Positions 8,145-20,140 of a stretch of DNA of 64,000 nucleotides are shown one piece after another. Origin of the DNA: Colletes latitarsis (lineage: Eukaryota; Arthropoda; Insecta; Hymenoptera; Colletidae); the NCBI RefSeq assembly GCF_051014445.1, contig NW_027488369.1, forward strand, positions 12,542,001-12,606,000, given 5' to 3'. Every line of letters begins with the position of its first letter. The stretch's first letter is position 1. Position numbers and translations under genes: made by a program. The notes beneath the pieces were generated by a model, which had not been told where the DNA came from, ran no database searches, and saw nothing but the letters and a program-made list of their open reading frames with translations.

Positions 8145-11100
8145 ATTTGCCCTCATCAGGGTCATATTTTCGCGTTTTTCACATACTTGTTGATCAGATC
8201 CTGGGCTTCCACTGGTTTGGATCACGTAGTAATGTGGTATCGCACTGAAACAGTCAATTAATCCTGGTCTTGATAAATATTTTAGAGGATAACGTATGTT
8301 AGGTCTGGGTTAGGTCTAGGATTTGCCCTCGTCAGGGTCATACTTTCGTGTTTTTCACATACTTGTTGAACTGATCCTCGGTTTTTTCTGGTTTGGATCA
8401 CGTAGTAATGTGATGCCACACTGAAACATTCAATTAAACCTGGTCTTGATAAATATTTTATAGGATAACGCAAGTTATGTCTGGGATAGGTCTGGGATTT
8501 GCCCCCATCAGGCTCATACTTTCGCGTTTTTCACATACTTGTTGAACTGATCCTCGGTTTTTTCTGGTTTGGATCACGTAGTAATGTGGTACCACACTGA
8601 AACAGTCCATTAAACCTGGTTTCGATCAATATTTTAGAGGATAACGCATGTTAGGTATGGGTTAGGTCTAGGGTTTGCCATCATCAGGATCATACTTTCG
8701 CATACTTCTCATTCTTGTTGGCTAGATCCTGGGCTTCCACTGGTTTGGATCACGTAGTAATGTGATGCCACACTGAAACAGTCAATTAATCCTGGTCTTG
8801 ATAAATATTTTAGAGGGTAACGCAAGTTATGTCTGGGTTAGTTCTGGGATTTGCCCTCATCAGGCTCAGACTTTCGCGTTTTTCACATACTAGTTGAACA
8901 GATCCTGGGTTTTTTCTGGTTCTGATCACGTAGTAATGTGGTACCACACTGAAACATTCAATTAAACCTTGTCTTGATAAATATTTTAGAGGATAACGCA
9001 TGTTAGGTCTGGGTTAGGTCTAGGATTTGCCATCATCGGGCTCATACTTTCGCATACTTCTCATTCTTGTTGGCCAGATCCTGGGCTTCCACTGGTTTGG
9101 ATCACGTAGTAATGTGATTCCACACTGAAACAGTCAATTAATCCTGGTCTTGATAAATATTTTAGAGGATAACGCAAGTTATGTCTGGGTTAGTTCTGGG
9201 ATTTGCCCTCATCAGGATCAGACTTTCGCGTTTTTCACATACTTGTTGAACAGATCCTGGGTTTTTTCTGGTTTGGATCACGTAGAAATGTGTTACCACA
9301 CTGAAACTGTCGATTAAACCTGGTTTCGATCAATATTTTAGAGAATAATTCATGTTAGGTCTGGGTTAGGTCTGGGATTTGACCTCATCAGGCTCAGACT
9401 TTCGCGTTTTTCACATACTTGTTGAACAGATCCTGGGTTTTTTCTGGTTCGGATCACGTAGTAATGTGGTACCACACTGAAACAGTCGATTAAACCTGGT
9501 TTCGATCAATATTTTAGAGAATAATTCATGTTAGGTCTGGGTTAGGTCTGGGATTTGCTCTCATGAGGCTCGTACTTTCGCATTTTTCTCATGCTTGTTG
9601 AACAGATCCTGGTTTTTTTCTGGTTCGGATCACGTAGTAATGTGGTACCACACTGAAACAGTCGATTAAACCTGGTTTCGATCAATATTTTAGAGAATAA
9701 TTCATGTTAGGTCTGGGTTAGGTCTGGGATTTGCTCTCATGAGGCTCGTACTTTAGCATATTTCTCATACTTGATGGCCAGTTTCTAGGCTTTTTCTGGT
9801 TTGGATCAGGTAGTAACGTGGTACCACACTGAAACGGTCAATTATACCTGGTTTTGATGCATATTTTAGGGGATAACGCAAGTTATGTCTGGGATAGGTC
9901 TGGGATTTGCCCTCATCAGGCTCAGACTTTCGCGTTTTTCACATACTTGTTGAACAGATCCTGGGTTTTTTCTGATTCGGATCACGTAGTAACGTGGTAC
10001 CACACTGAAACAGTCGATTAAACCTGGTTTCGGTCAATATTTTTGAGGATAACGCAAGTTATGTCTGGGTTAGTTCTGGGATGTGCCATCATCAGGCTCA
10101 TACTTTCGCATACTTCTCATTCTCGTTGGCCAGATCCTTTTCTTCCACTGGTTTGGATCACGTAGTGATGTGATACCACACTGAAACAGTCAATTAATCC
10201 TGGTCTTGATAAATATTTTAGAGGATAACGCAAGTTATATTTGGGTAAGTTCTGGGATTTGCCCTCATCAGGCTCAGACTTTCGCGTTTTTCACACACTT
10301 GTTGAACAGATCCTGGGTTTTTTCTGGTTTGGATCACGTAGAAATGTGTTACCACACTGAAACTGTCGATTGAACCTGGTTTCGATCAATATTCTAGAGA
10401 ATAATTCATGTTAGGTCTGGGTTAGGTCTGGGATTTGACCTCATCAGGCTCAGACTTTCGCGTTTTTCACATACTTGTTGAACAGATCCTGGGCCTTTTC
10501 TGGTTTGGATCACGTAGTAATGTGCTGCCACACGGAAACATCCAATTAAACCTGGTCCTGATAAATATTGTTGAGGATAACGCATGTTAGGTCTGGGTTA
10601 GGTCTAGGATTTGCCATCATCAGGCTCATACTTTCGCATACATCTCATTCTTGTTGGCCAGATCCTGGGCTTCCACTGGTTTGGATCACGTAGTGTTGTG
10701 ATGCCACACTGAAACAGTCAATTAATCCTTGTCTTGATAAATATTTTAGAGGATAACGCAAGTTATGTCTGGGTAAGTTCTCGGATTTGACCTCATCAGG
10801 CTCAGACTTTCGCGTTTTTCACATACTTGTTGAACAGACCCTGGGTTTTTTCTGCTTCGGATCACGTAGTAATGTGGTACCACACTGAAACAGTCGATTA
10901 AACCTGGTTTCGATCAATATTTTAGAGAATAATTCATGTTAGGTCTGGGTTAGGTCTGGGATTTGCTCTCATGAGGCTCGTACTTTCGCATATTTCTCAT
11001 ACTTGATGGCCAGATTCTGGGCTTTTTCTGGTTTGGATCAGGTAGTAACGTGGTACCACACTGAAACAGTCGATTAAACCAGGTTTCGATCAATATTTTT

Positions 11101-13717
11101 GAGGATAACGCATGTTAGGTCTCGGTTAGATCTGGGATTTGCTCTCGTCAGGCTCTTACTTTCGCATATTTCTCATTCTTGATGGCTAGATCCTGGACTT
11201 TTTCTGGATTGGATCACGTAGTAATGTGGTACCACACTGAAACATTCAATTAAACCTGGTCTTGATAAATATTTTAGAGGCTAACGTATGTTAGGTCTGG
11301 GTTAGGTCTAGGATTTGCCCTCATCATGGTCATACTTTCGCATTCTTCACATACTTTTTGAACAGATCCTGGGTGTTTTCTGGTTTGGATAACGTAGTAA
11401 GGTGTACCACACTGAAAGAGTCGATTATGCCTGGTTTCGATCAATATTTTTGAGGATAACGCATGTTAGGTCTAGGTTAGGTCTGGGATTTGCTCTCGCC
11501 AGGCTCATACTTACGCATTTTTCACATACTTGTTGAACTGATCCTCGGTTTTTTCTGGTTTGGATCACGTAGTAATGTGGTATCACACTGAAACAGTCCA
11601 TTAAACCTGGTTTCGATCAATATTTTTGAGCAGATCGCATGTTAGGCCTAGGATAGGTCTGGGATTTGCTCTCGTCGGGCTCATATTTTCGCATTTTTCT
11701 CATTCTTGTTGGCCAGATCCTGGGCTTCCGCTGGCTTGGATCACGTAGTAATGAGATGCCACACTGAAACAGTCAATTAATCCTGGTCTTGATAAATATT
11801 TTAGAGGATAACGCATGTTAGGTCTGGGTTAGGTCTAGGATTTGCTCTCATCAGGTTCATTCTTTCGCGTTTTTCACATACTTGTTGAACAGATCCAGGG
11901 TTTTTTCTGGTTCGGATCATGTAGTAATGTGCTACCACACTGAAATAGTCGATTAAACCTGGGTTCGATCAATATTTTTGAGGATAACGCATGTTAGGTC
12001 TAGGTTAGGCCTGGGATTTTCACTCACCAGACTCATACTTTCGCATTCTTCACAGATTTGTTGAACGGATCCTGGGTTTCTTCTGGTTTGGATCACGTAG
12101 TAATGTGGTACCACACTGAAACATTCAAATAAACCTGGTCTTGACAAATATTTTGGAGGATAACGCATGTTAGGTCTGGGTTTGGTCTAGGATTTGCCCT
12201 CATCAGGCGCATACTTTCGCATATATCTCATTCTTGTTGGCCAGATCCTGGGCCTCCACTGGTTTGGATCACGTAGTAATGTGATGCCACACTGAAACAG
12301 TCACTAATCCTGGTCTTGATAAATCTTTTAGAGGATAACGCAAGTTATGTCTGGGATACGTCTGGGATTTGCCCTCATCAGGCTCATACTTTCGCATTTT
12401 TCACATACTTGTTGAACAGATCCTGGGTTTTTTCTGGTTTGGATCACGTAGTAATGTGGTACCACACTGAAACAGTCGAATACACCTGGTTTCGATCAAT
12501 ATTTTTGAGGATAACGCATGTTATGTCTAGGTTAGGTCTAGGATTTGCCCCCATCAGACTCTTACTTTCGCATTCTTCACATACTTCTTGAACAGATCCT
12601 GGGTTTTTTCTGGTTTCGATCACGTAGTAATGTGGTACCACACTGAAGCAGACCATTAAACCTGGTTTCGATTATTATTTTAGAGGATCACACATGTTAG
12701 GTCTAGGTTATGTCTGGGATTTGCCCATCATCAGGGTCATACTTTCGCAGTTTTAACATACATGTTGACCTGATCGATGGTTTTTTCTGCTTTGGATCAC
12801 GTAGCAAAGTGGTACGACACTGAAACAGTAAATTAAACCTGGTTTCGATCAGTATCTTAGAGGATAACGCAAATTAGGTCTAGGTTAGGCCTGGGATTTG
12901 CCCTCATCAGGGTCATACTTTCGCATTCTTCACATACTTGTTGAACAGATCCTGGGTTTTTTCTGGTTCGGATCACGTAGTAATGTGGTACCACACTGAA
13001 ACATTCAATTAAACCTGGTCTTGATAAATATTTTAGAGGATAACGTATGTTAGGTCTGGGTTAGGTCTAGGATTTGCCTTCATGAGGGTCATACTTTCGC
13101 AGTTTTAACATACATGTTGACCTGATCGATGGTTTTTTCTGCTTTGGATCACGTAGCAAAGTGGTACCACACTGAAACAGTAAATTAAACCTGGTTTCGA
13201 TCAGTATCTTAGAGGATAACGCAAATTAGGTCTAGGTTAGGCCTGGGATTTGCCCTCATCAGGGTCATACTTTCGCGTTTTTCACATACTTGTTGAACAG
13301 ATCCTGGGTTTTTTCTGGTTCGGATCACGTAGTAATGTGGTACCACACTGAAACATTCAATTAAACCTGGTCTTGATAAATATTTTAGAGGATAACGCAT
13401 GTTAGGTCTGGGTTAGGTCTAGGATTTGCCATCATCAGGCTCATACTTTCGCATACTTCTCATTCTTGTTGGCCAGATCCTGGGCTTCCACTGGTTTGGA
13501 TCACGTAGTAATGTGATGCCACACTGAAACGGTCAATTAAACCTGGTTTTGATGAATATTTTAGGGGATAACGCAAGTTATGTCTGGGATAGGTCTGGGA
13601 TTTGCCCTCATCAGGCTCATACTTTCGCGTTTTTCACATACTTGTTGAACTGATCCTCGGTTTTTTCTGGTTTGGATCACGTAGTAATGTGGTACCACAC
13701 TGAAACATCCAATTAAA

Positions 13718-14421
13718 CCAGGTTTCGATCAATATTTTTGAGGATAACGCATGTTAGGTCTCGGTTAGATCTGGGATTTGCTCTCGTCAGGCTCTTACTT
13801 TCGCATATTTCTCATTCTTGATGGCTAGATCCTGGACTTTTTCTGGATTGGATCACGTAGTAATGTGGTACCACACTGAAACATTCAATTAAACCTGGTC
13901 TTGATAAATATTTTAGAGGCTAACGTATGTTAGGTCTGGGTTAGGTCTAGGATTTGCCATCATCAGGCTCATACTTTCGCATACTTCTCATTCTTGTTGG
14001 CCAGATCCTGGGCTTCCACTGGTTTGGATCACGTAGTGTTGTGATGCCACACTGAAACAGTCAATTAATCCTTGTCTTGATAAATATTTTAGAGGATAAC
14101 GCAAGTTATGTCTGGGTAAGTTCTCGGATTTGACCTCATCAGGCTCAGACTTTCGCGTTTTTCACATACTTGTTGAACAGAACCTGGGTTTTTTCTGCTT
14201 CGGATCACGTAGTAATGTGGTACCACACTGAAACAGTCGATTAAACCTGGTTTCGATCAATATTTTAGAGAATAATTCATGTTAGGTCTGGGTTAGGTCT
14301 GGGATTTGCTCTCATGAGGTTCGTACCTTCGCATATTTCTCATACTTGATGGCCAGATTCTGGGCTTTTTCTGGTTTGGATCAGGTAGTAACGTGGTACC
14401 ACACTGAAACAGTCGATTAAA
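13718..14421 (+). repeat. 704-bp tetramer HOR unit, copy 2
   Basis: Same a-b-c-d order as 3523-4226, followed by a second set a-b-c at 14422-14949. The d position of that second set is replaced by a ttttgatgaatattttaggg monomer. The gtgttgtgatg mark recurs at 14036 and 14740, exactly 704 bases apart. Confidence 0.87.
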
Positions 14422-15234
14422 CCAGGTTTCGATCAATATTTTTGAGGATAACGCATGTTAGGTCTCGGTTAGATCTGGGATTTGCTCTCGTCAGGCTCTT
14501 ACTTTCGCATATTTCTCATTCTTGATGGCTAGATCCAGGACTTTTTCTGGATTGGATCACGTAGTAATGTGGTACCACACTGAAACATTCAATTAAACCT
14601 GGACTTGATAAATATTTTAGAGGCTAACGTATGTTAGGTCTGGGTTAGGTCTAGGATTTGCCATCATCAGGCTCATACTTTCGCATACTTCTCATTCTTG
14701 TTGGCCAGATCCTGGGCTTCCACTGGTTTGGATCACGTAGTGTTGTGATGCCACACTGAAACAGTCAATTAATCCTTGTCTTGATAAATATTTTAGAGGA
14801 TAACGCAAGTTATGTCTGGGTAAGTTCTCGGATTTGACCTCATCAGGCTCAGACTTTCGCGTTTTTCACATACTTGTTGAACAGACCCTGGGTTTTTTCT
14901 GCTTCGGATAACGTAGTAATGTGGTACCACACTGAAACAGTCGATTAAACCTGGTTTTGATGAATATTTTAGGGGATAACGCAAGTTATGTCTGGAATAG
15001 GTCTGGGATTTGCCCTCATCAGGGCCATACTTTCGCATTCTTCAGATACTTTTTGAACAGATCCTGGGTTTTTTCTGGTTTGGATAACGTAGTAAGGTGT
15101 ACCACACTGAAAGAGTCGATTATGCCTGGTTTCGATCAATATTTTTGAGGATAACGCATGTTAGGTCTAGGTTAGGTCTGGGATTTGCTCTCGCCAGGCT
15201 CATACTTACGCATTTTTCACATACTTGTTGAACT

Positions 15235-17687
15235 GATCCTCGGTTTTTTCTGGTTTGGATCACGTAGCAATGTGGTATCACACTGAAACAGTCCATTAAA
15301 CCTGGTTTCGATGAATATTTTAGAGGATAACACATGTTAGGTCCAGGTTAGGCCTGGGATTTGCCCTTATCAGGCTCATACTTTCGCGTTTTTCACATAC
15401 TTGTTGAACTGATCCTCGGTTTTTTCTGGTTTGGATAACGTAGTAATGTGGTACCACACTGAAAGAGTCGATTAAGCCTGGTTTCGATCAATATTTTTAA
15501 GGATAACGCATGTTAGGTCTAGGTTAGGTCTGGGATTTGCTCTCGTCAGGCTCATACTTACGCATTTTTCCCATACTTGTTGAACAGATCCCTGACTTTT
15601 TCTTGTTTCGATCATGTTGTAAAGTGTTACCACACTGAAACGGTCAATTAAACCTGGTTTTGATGAATATTTTAGGGGATAACGCAAGTTATGTCTGGCG
15701 TAGGTCTGGGATTTGCCCTCATCAGGGTCAAATGTTCGCATTCTTCACATACTTCTTGAACAGATCCTGGGTATTTTCTTGGTTCGATCGCGTAGTAATG
15801 TGGTAACACACTGTAACAGACCATTAAAACTGGTTCCGATCAATATTTTATAGGGTAACGCAAGTTAGGTCTGGGACAGGTCTGGGATTTGCCCTCATCA
15901 GACTCATATTTTCGCGTTTTTCACATACTTCTTGAACAGATCTCTGGCTTTTTCTGGTTTGGATCACGTACTAATATGGTACCACTCTGAAACAGTCCAT
16001 TAAACCTGGTTTCGATCAATATCTTAGAGGATAACGCATGTTAGGTCTAGGTTAGGCCTCGGATTTGCCCTCATCAGGGTCATACTTTCGCAGTCTTAAC
16101 ATGCATGTTGACCTGATCGAGGGTTTTTTTTGCTTTGGATCACGTAGTAAAGTGGTACCACACAGAAACGGTCAATTAAACCTGGTTTCGATCAATATTT
16201 TATAGGATAACGCAAGCTAAGTCTGCGATTTGCCCTCATCAGGGTCATATTTTCGCGTTTTTCACATACTTGTTGATCAGATCCTGGGCTTCCACTGGTT
16301 TGGATCACGTAGTAATGTGGTATCGCACTGAAACAGTCAATTAATCCTGGTCTTGATAAATATTTTAGAGGATAACGTATGTTAGGTCTGGGTTAGGTCT
16401 AGGATTTGCCCTCGTCAGGGTCATACTTTCGTGTTTTTCACATACTTGTTGAACTGATCCTCGGTTTTTTCTGGTTTGGATCACGTAGTAATGTGATGCC
16501 ACACTGAAACAGTCAATTAATCCTGGTCTTGATAAATATTTTAGAGGATAACGCAAGTTATGTCTGGGATAGGTCTGGGATTTGCCCCCATCAGGCTCAT
16601 ACTTTCGCGTTTTTCACATACTTGTTGAACTGATCCTCGGTTTTTTCTGGTTTGGATCACGTAGTAATGTGGTACCACACTGAAACAGTCCATTAAACCT
16701 GGTTTCGATCAATATTTTAGAGGATAACGCATGTTAGGTATGGGTTAGGTCTAGGGTTTGCCATCATCAGGATCATACTTTCGCATACTTCTCATTCTTG
16801 TTGGCTAGATCCTGGGCTTCCACTGGTTTGGATCACGTAGTAATGTGATGCCACACTGAAACAGTCAATTAATCCTGGTCTTGATAAATATTTTAGAGGA
16901 TAACGTATGTTAGGTCTGGGTTAGGTCTAGGATTTGCCCTCGTCAGGGTCATACTTTCGTGTTTTTCACATACTAGTTGAACAGATCCTGGGTTTTTTCT
17001 GGTTCTGATCACGTAGTAATGTGGTACCACACTGAAACATTCAATTAAACCTTGTCTTGATAAATATTTTAGAGGATAACGCATGTTAGGTCTGGGTTAG
17101 GTCTAGGATTTGCCATCATCGGGCTCATACTTTCGCATACTTCTCATTCTTGTTGGCCAGATCCTGGGCTTCCACTGGTTTGGATCACGTAGTAATGTGA
17201 TTCCACACTGAAACAGTCAATTAATCCTGGTCTTGATAAATATTTTAGAGGATAACGCAAGTTATGTCTGGGTTAGTTCTGGGATTTGCCCTCATCAGGA
17301 TCAGACTTTCGCGTTTTTCACATACTTGTTGAACAGATCCTGGGTTTTTTCTGGTTTGGATCACGTAGAAATGTGTTACCACACTGAAACTGTCGATTAA
17401 ACCTGGTTTCGATCAATATTTTAGAGAATAATTCATGTTAGGTCTGGGTTAGGTCTGGGATTTGACCTCATCAGGCTCAGACTTTCGCGTTTTTCACATA
17501 CTTGTTGAACAGATCCTGGGTTTTTTCTGGTTCGGATCACGTAGTAATGTGGTACCACACTGAAACAGTCGATTAAACCTGGTTTCGATCAATATTTTAG
17601 AGAATAATTCATGTTAGGTCTGGGTTAGGTCTGGGATTTGCTCTCATGAGGCTCGTACTTTCGCATTTTTCACATGCTTGTTGAACA
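15235..17687 (+). repeat. 2453-bp tandem duplication, left copy
   Basis: From gatcctcgg at 15235, each marker recurs 2453 bases later (for example the taagtctgcg unit at 16217 and 18670). The only differences I noticed between the two copies are isolated substitutions, such as gtggtaacac/gtggttacac (about 15802 and 18255) and catacttcttg/catacttgttg (about 15929 and 18382). It contains a second partial copy of HOR H and 14 monomers, one of them 11 bp short. Confidence 0.9.
16900..16960 (+). other. Conversion-like patch between monomers
   Basis: The monomer at about 16874 should match its counterpart 8083 bases upstream (about 8791), and its flanks do, including the rare catactagttgaacag. Between the first and last differing bases (16900 and 16960), however, it reads like the monomer three units upstream (about 16365-16440): aacgtatg, ccctcgtcagggtc, tttcgtg. 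The same patch is in the tandem copy at 19353-19413. Confidence 0.75.
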
Positions 17688-17693
17688 GATCCT
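17688..17693 (+). other. Chimeric crossover junction of the 2453-bp duplication
   Basis: Left flank cacatgcttgttgaaca matches the monomer near 20.12 kb (and closely that near 9.6 kb), normally followed by gatcctggtttttttc. Right flank is ctcggttttttctgg, normally preceded by ttgaact. Only here are ttgaaca and ctcgg joined in this context, so the exchange fell within or next to gatcct. Confidence 0.82.
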
Positions 17694-20140
17694 CGGTTTT
17701 TTCTGGTTTGGATCACGTAGCAATGTGGTATCACACTGAAACAGTCCATTAAACCTGGTTTCGATGAATATTTTAGAGGATAACACATGTTAGGTCCAGG
17801 TTAGGCCTGGGATTTGCCCTTATCAGGCTCATACTTTCGCGTTTTTCACATACTTGTTGAACTGATCCTCGGTTTTTTCTGGTTTGGATAACGTAGTAAT
17901 GTGGTACCACACTGAAAGAGTCGATTAAGCCTGGTTTCGATCAATATTTTTAAGGATAACGCATGTTAGGTCTAGGTTAGGTCTGGGATTTGCTCTCGTC
18001 AGGCTCATACTTACGCATTTTTCCCATACTTGTTGAACAGATCCCTGACTTTTTCTTGTTTCGATCATGTTGTAAAGTGTTACCACACTGAAACGGTCAA
18101 TTAAACCTGGTTTTGATGAATATTTTAGGGGATAACGCAAGTTATGTCTGGCGTAGGTCTGGGATTTGCCCTCATCAGGGTCAAATGTTCGCATTCTTCA
18201 CATACTTCTTGAACAGATCCTGGGTATTTTCTTGGTTCGATCGCGTAGTAATGTGGTTACACACTGTAACAGACCATTAAAACTGGTTCCGATCAATATT
18301 TTATAGGGTAACGCAAGTTAGGTCTGGGACAGGTCTGGGATTTGCCCTCATCAGACTCATATTTTCGCGTTTTTCACATACTTGTTGAACAGATCTCTGG
18401 CTTTTTCTGGTTTGGATCACGTACTAATATGGTACCACTCTGAAACAGTCCATTAAACCTGGTTTCGATCAATATCTTAGAGGATAACGCATGTTAGGTC
18501 TAGGTTAGGCCTCGGATTTGCCCTCATCAGGGTCATACTTTCGCAGTCTTAACATGCATGTTGACCTGATCGAGGGTTTTTTTTGCTTTGGATCACGTAG
18601 TAAAGTGGTACCACACAGAAACGGTCAATTAAACCTGGTTTCGATCAATATTTTATAGGATAACGCAAGCTAAGTCTGCGATTTGCCCTCATCAGGGTCA
18701 TATTTTCGCGTTTTTCACATACTTGTTGATCAGATCCTGGGCTTCCACTGGTTTGGATCACGTAGTAATGTGGTATCGCACTGAAACAGTCAATTAATCC
18801 TGGTCTTGATAAATATTTTAGAGGATAACGTATGTTAGGTCTGGGTTAGGTCTAGGATTTGCCCTCGTCAGGGTCATACTTTCGTGTTTTTCACATACTT
18901 GTTGAACTGATCCTCGGTTTTTTCTGGTTTGGATCACGTAGTAATGTGATGCCACACTGAAACAGTCAATTAATCCTGGTCTTGATAAATATTTTAGAGG
19001 ATAACGCAAGTTATGTCTGGGATAGGTCTGGGATTTGCCCCCATCAGGCTCATACTTTCGCGTTTTTCACATACTTGTTGAACTGATCCTCGGTTTTTTC
19101 TGGTTTGGATCACGTAGTAATGTGGTACCACACTGAAACAGTCCATTAAACCTGGTTTCGATCAATATTTTAGAGGATAACGCATGTTAGGTATGGGTTA
19201 GGTCTAGGGTTTGCCATCATCAGGATCATACTTTCGCATACTTCTCATTCTTGTTGGCTAGATCCTGGGCTTCCACTGGTTTGGATCACGTAGTAATGTG
19301 ATGCCACACTGAAACAGTCAATTAATCCTGGTCTTGATAAATATTTTAGAGGATAACGTATGTTAGGTCTGGGTTAGGTCTAGGATTTGCCCTCGTCAGG
19401 GTCATACTTTCGTGTTTTTCACATACTAGTTGAACAGATCCTGGGTTTTTTCTGGTTCTGATCACGTAGTAATGTGGTACCACACTGAAACATTCAATTA
19501 AACCTTGTCTTGATAAATATTTTAGAGGATAACGCATGTTAGGTCTGGGTTAGGTCTAGGATTTGCCATCATCGGGCTCATACTTTCGCATACTTCTCAT
19601 TCTTGTTGGCCAGATCCTGGGCTTCCACTGGTTTGGATCACGTAGTAATGTGATTCCACACTGAAACAGTCAATTAATCCTGGTCTTGATAAATATTTTA
19701 GAGGATAACGCAAGTTATGTCTGGGTTAGTTCTGGGATTTGCCCTCATCAGGATCAGACTTTCGCGTTTTTCACATACTTGTTGAACAGATCCTGGGTTT
19801 TTTCTGGTTTGGATCACGTAGAAATGTGTTACCACACTGAAACTGTCGATTAAACCTGGTTTCGATCAATATTTTAGAGAATAATTCATGTTAGGTCTGG
19901 GTTAGGTCTGGGATTTGACCTCATCAGGCTCAGACTTTCGCGTTTTTCACATACTTGTTGAACAGATCCTGGGTTTTTTCTGGTTCGGATCACGTAGTAA
20001 TGTGGTACCACACTGAAACAGTCGATTAAACCTGGTTTCGATCAATATTTTAGAGAATAATTCATGTTAGGTCTGGGTTAGGTCTGGGATTTGCTCTCAT
20101 GAGGCTCGTACTTTCGCATTTTTCACATGCTTGTTGAACA
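17688..20140 (+). repeat. 2453-bp tandem duplication, right copy
   Basis: Direct partner of 15235-17687. At 20141 the sequence resumes gatcctggtttttttctgg, as in the unduplicated copy near 9.6 kb, so the duplicated unit is bounded by a shared gatcct at 15235, 17688 and 20141. This is the simplest outcome of one unequal exchange between non-equivalent monomers. Confidence 0.9.

Larger units (their letters stand above)
7290..15310 (+). repeat. HOR H, copy 1 (~8.08 kb, ~46 monomers)
   Basis: Every marker I followed between about 7.3 and 15.3 kb recurs at +10536 (copy 2, 17826-25846). The first 2.3 kb also recurs at +8083 (15373 onward). 8083 is 46 x 176 minus 13, and one 11-bp loss at 8134 accounts for most of the shortfall. 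Differences from copy 2 are sparse single bases, for example cagatcgc/catatcgc near 11.64 kb, gtacgacac/gtaccacac near 12.82 kb and gaacctggg/gaccctggg near 14.18 kb. Different monomers within one copy diverge far more. Confidence 0.86.
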
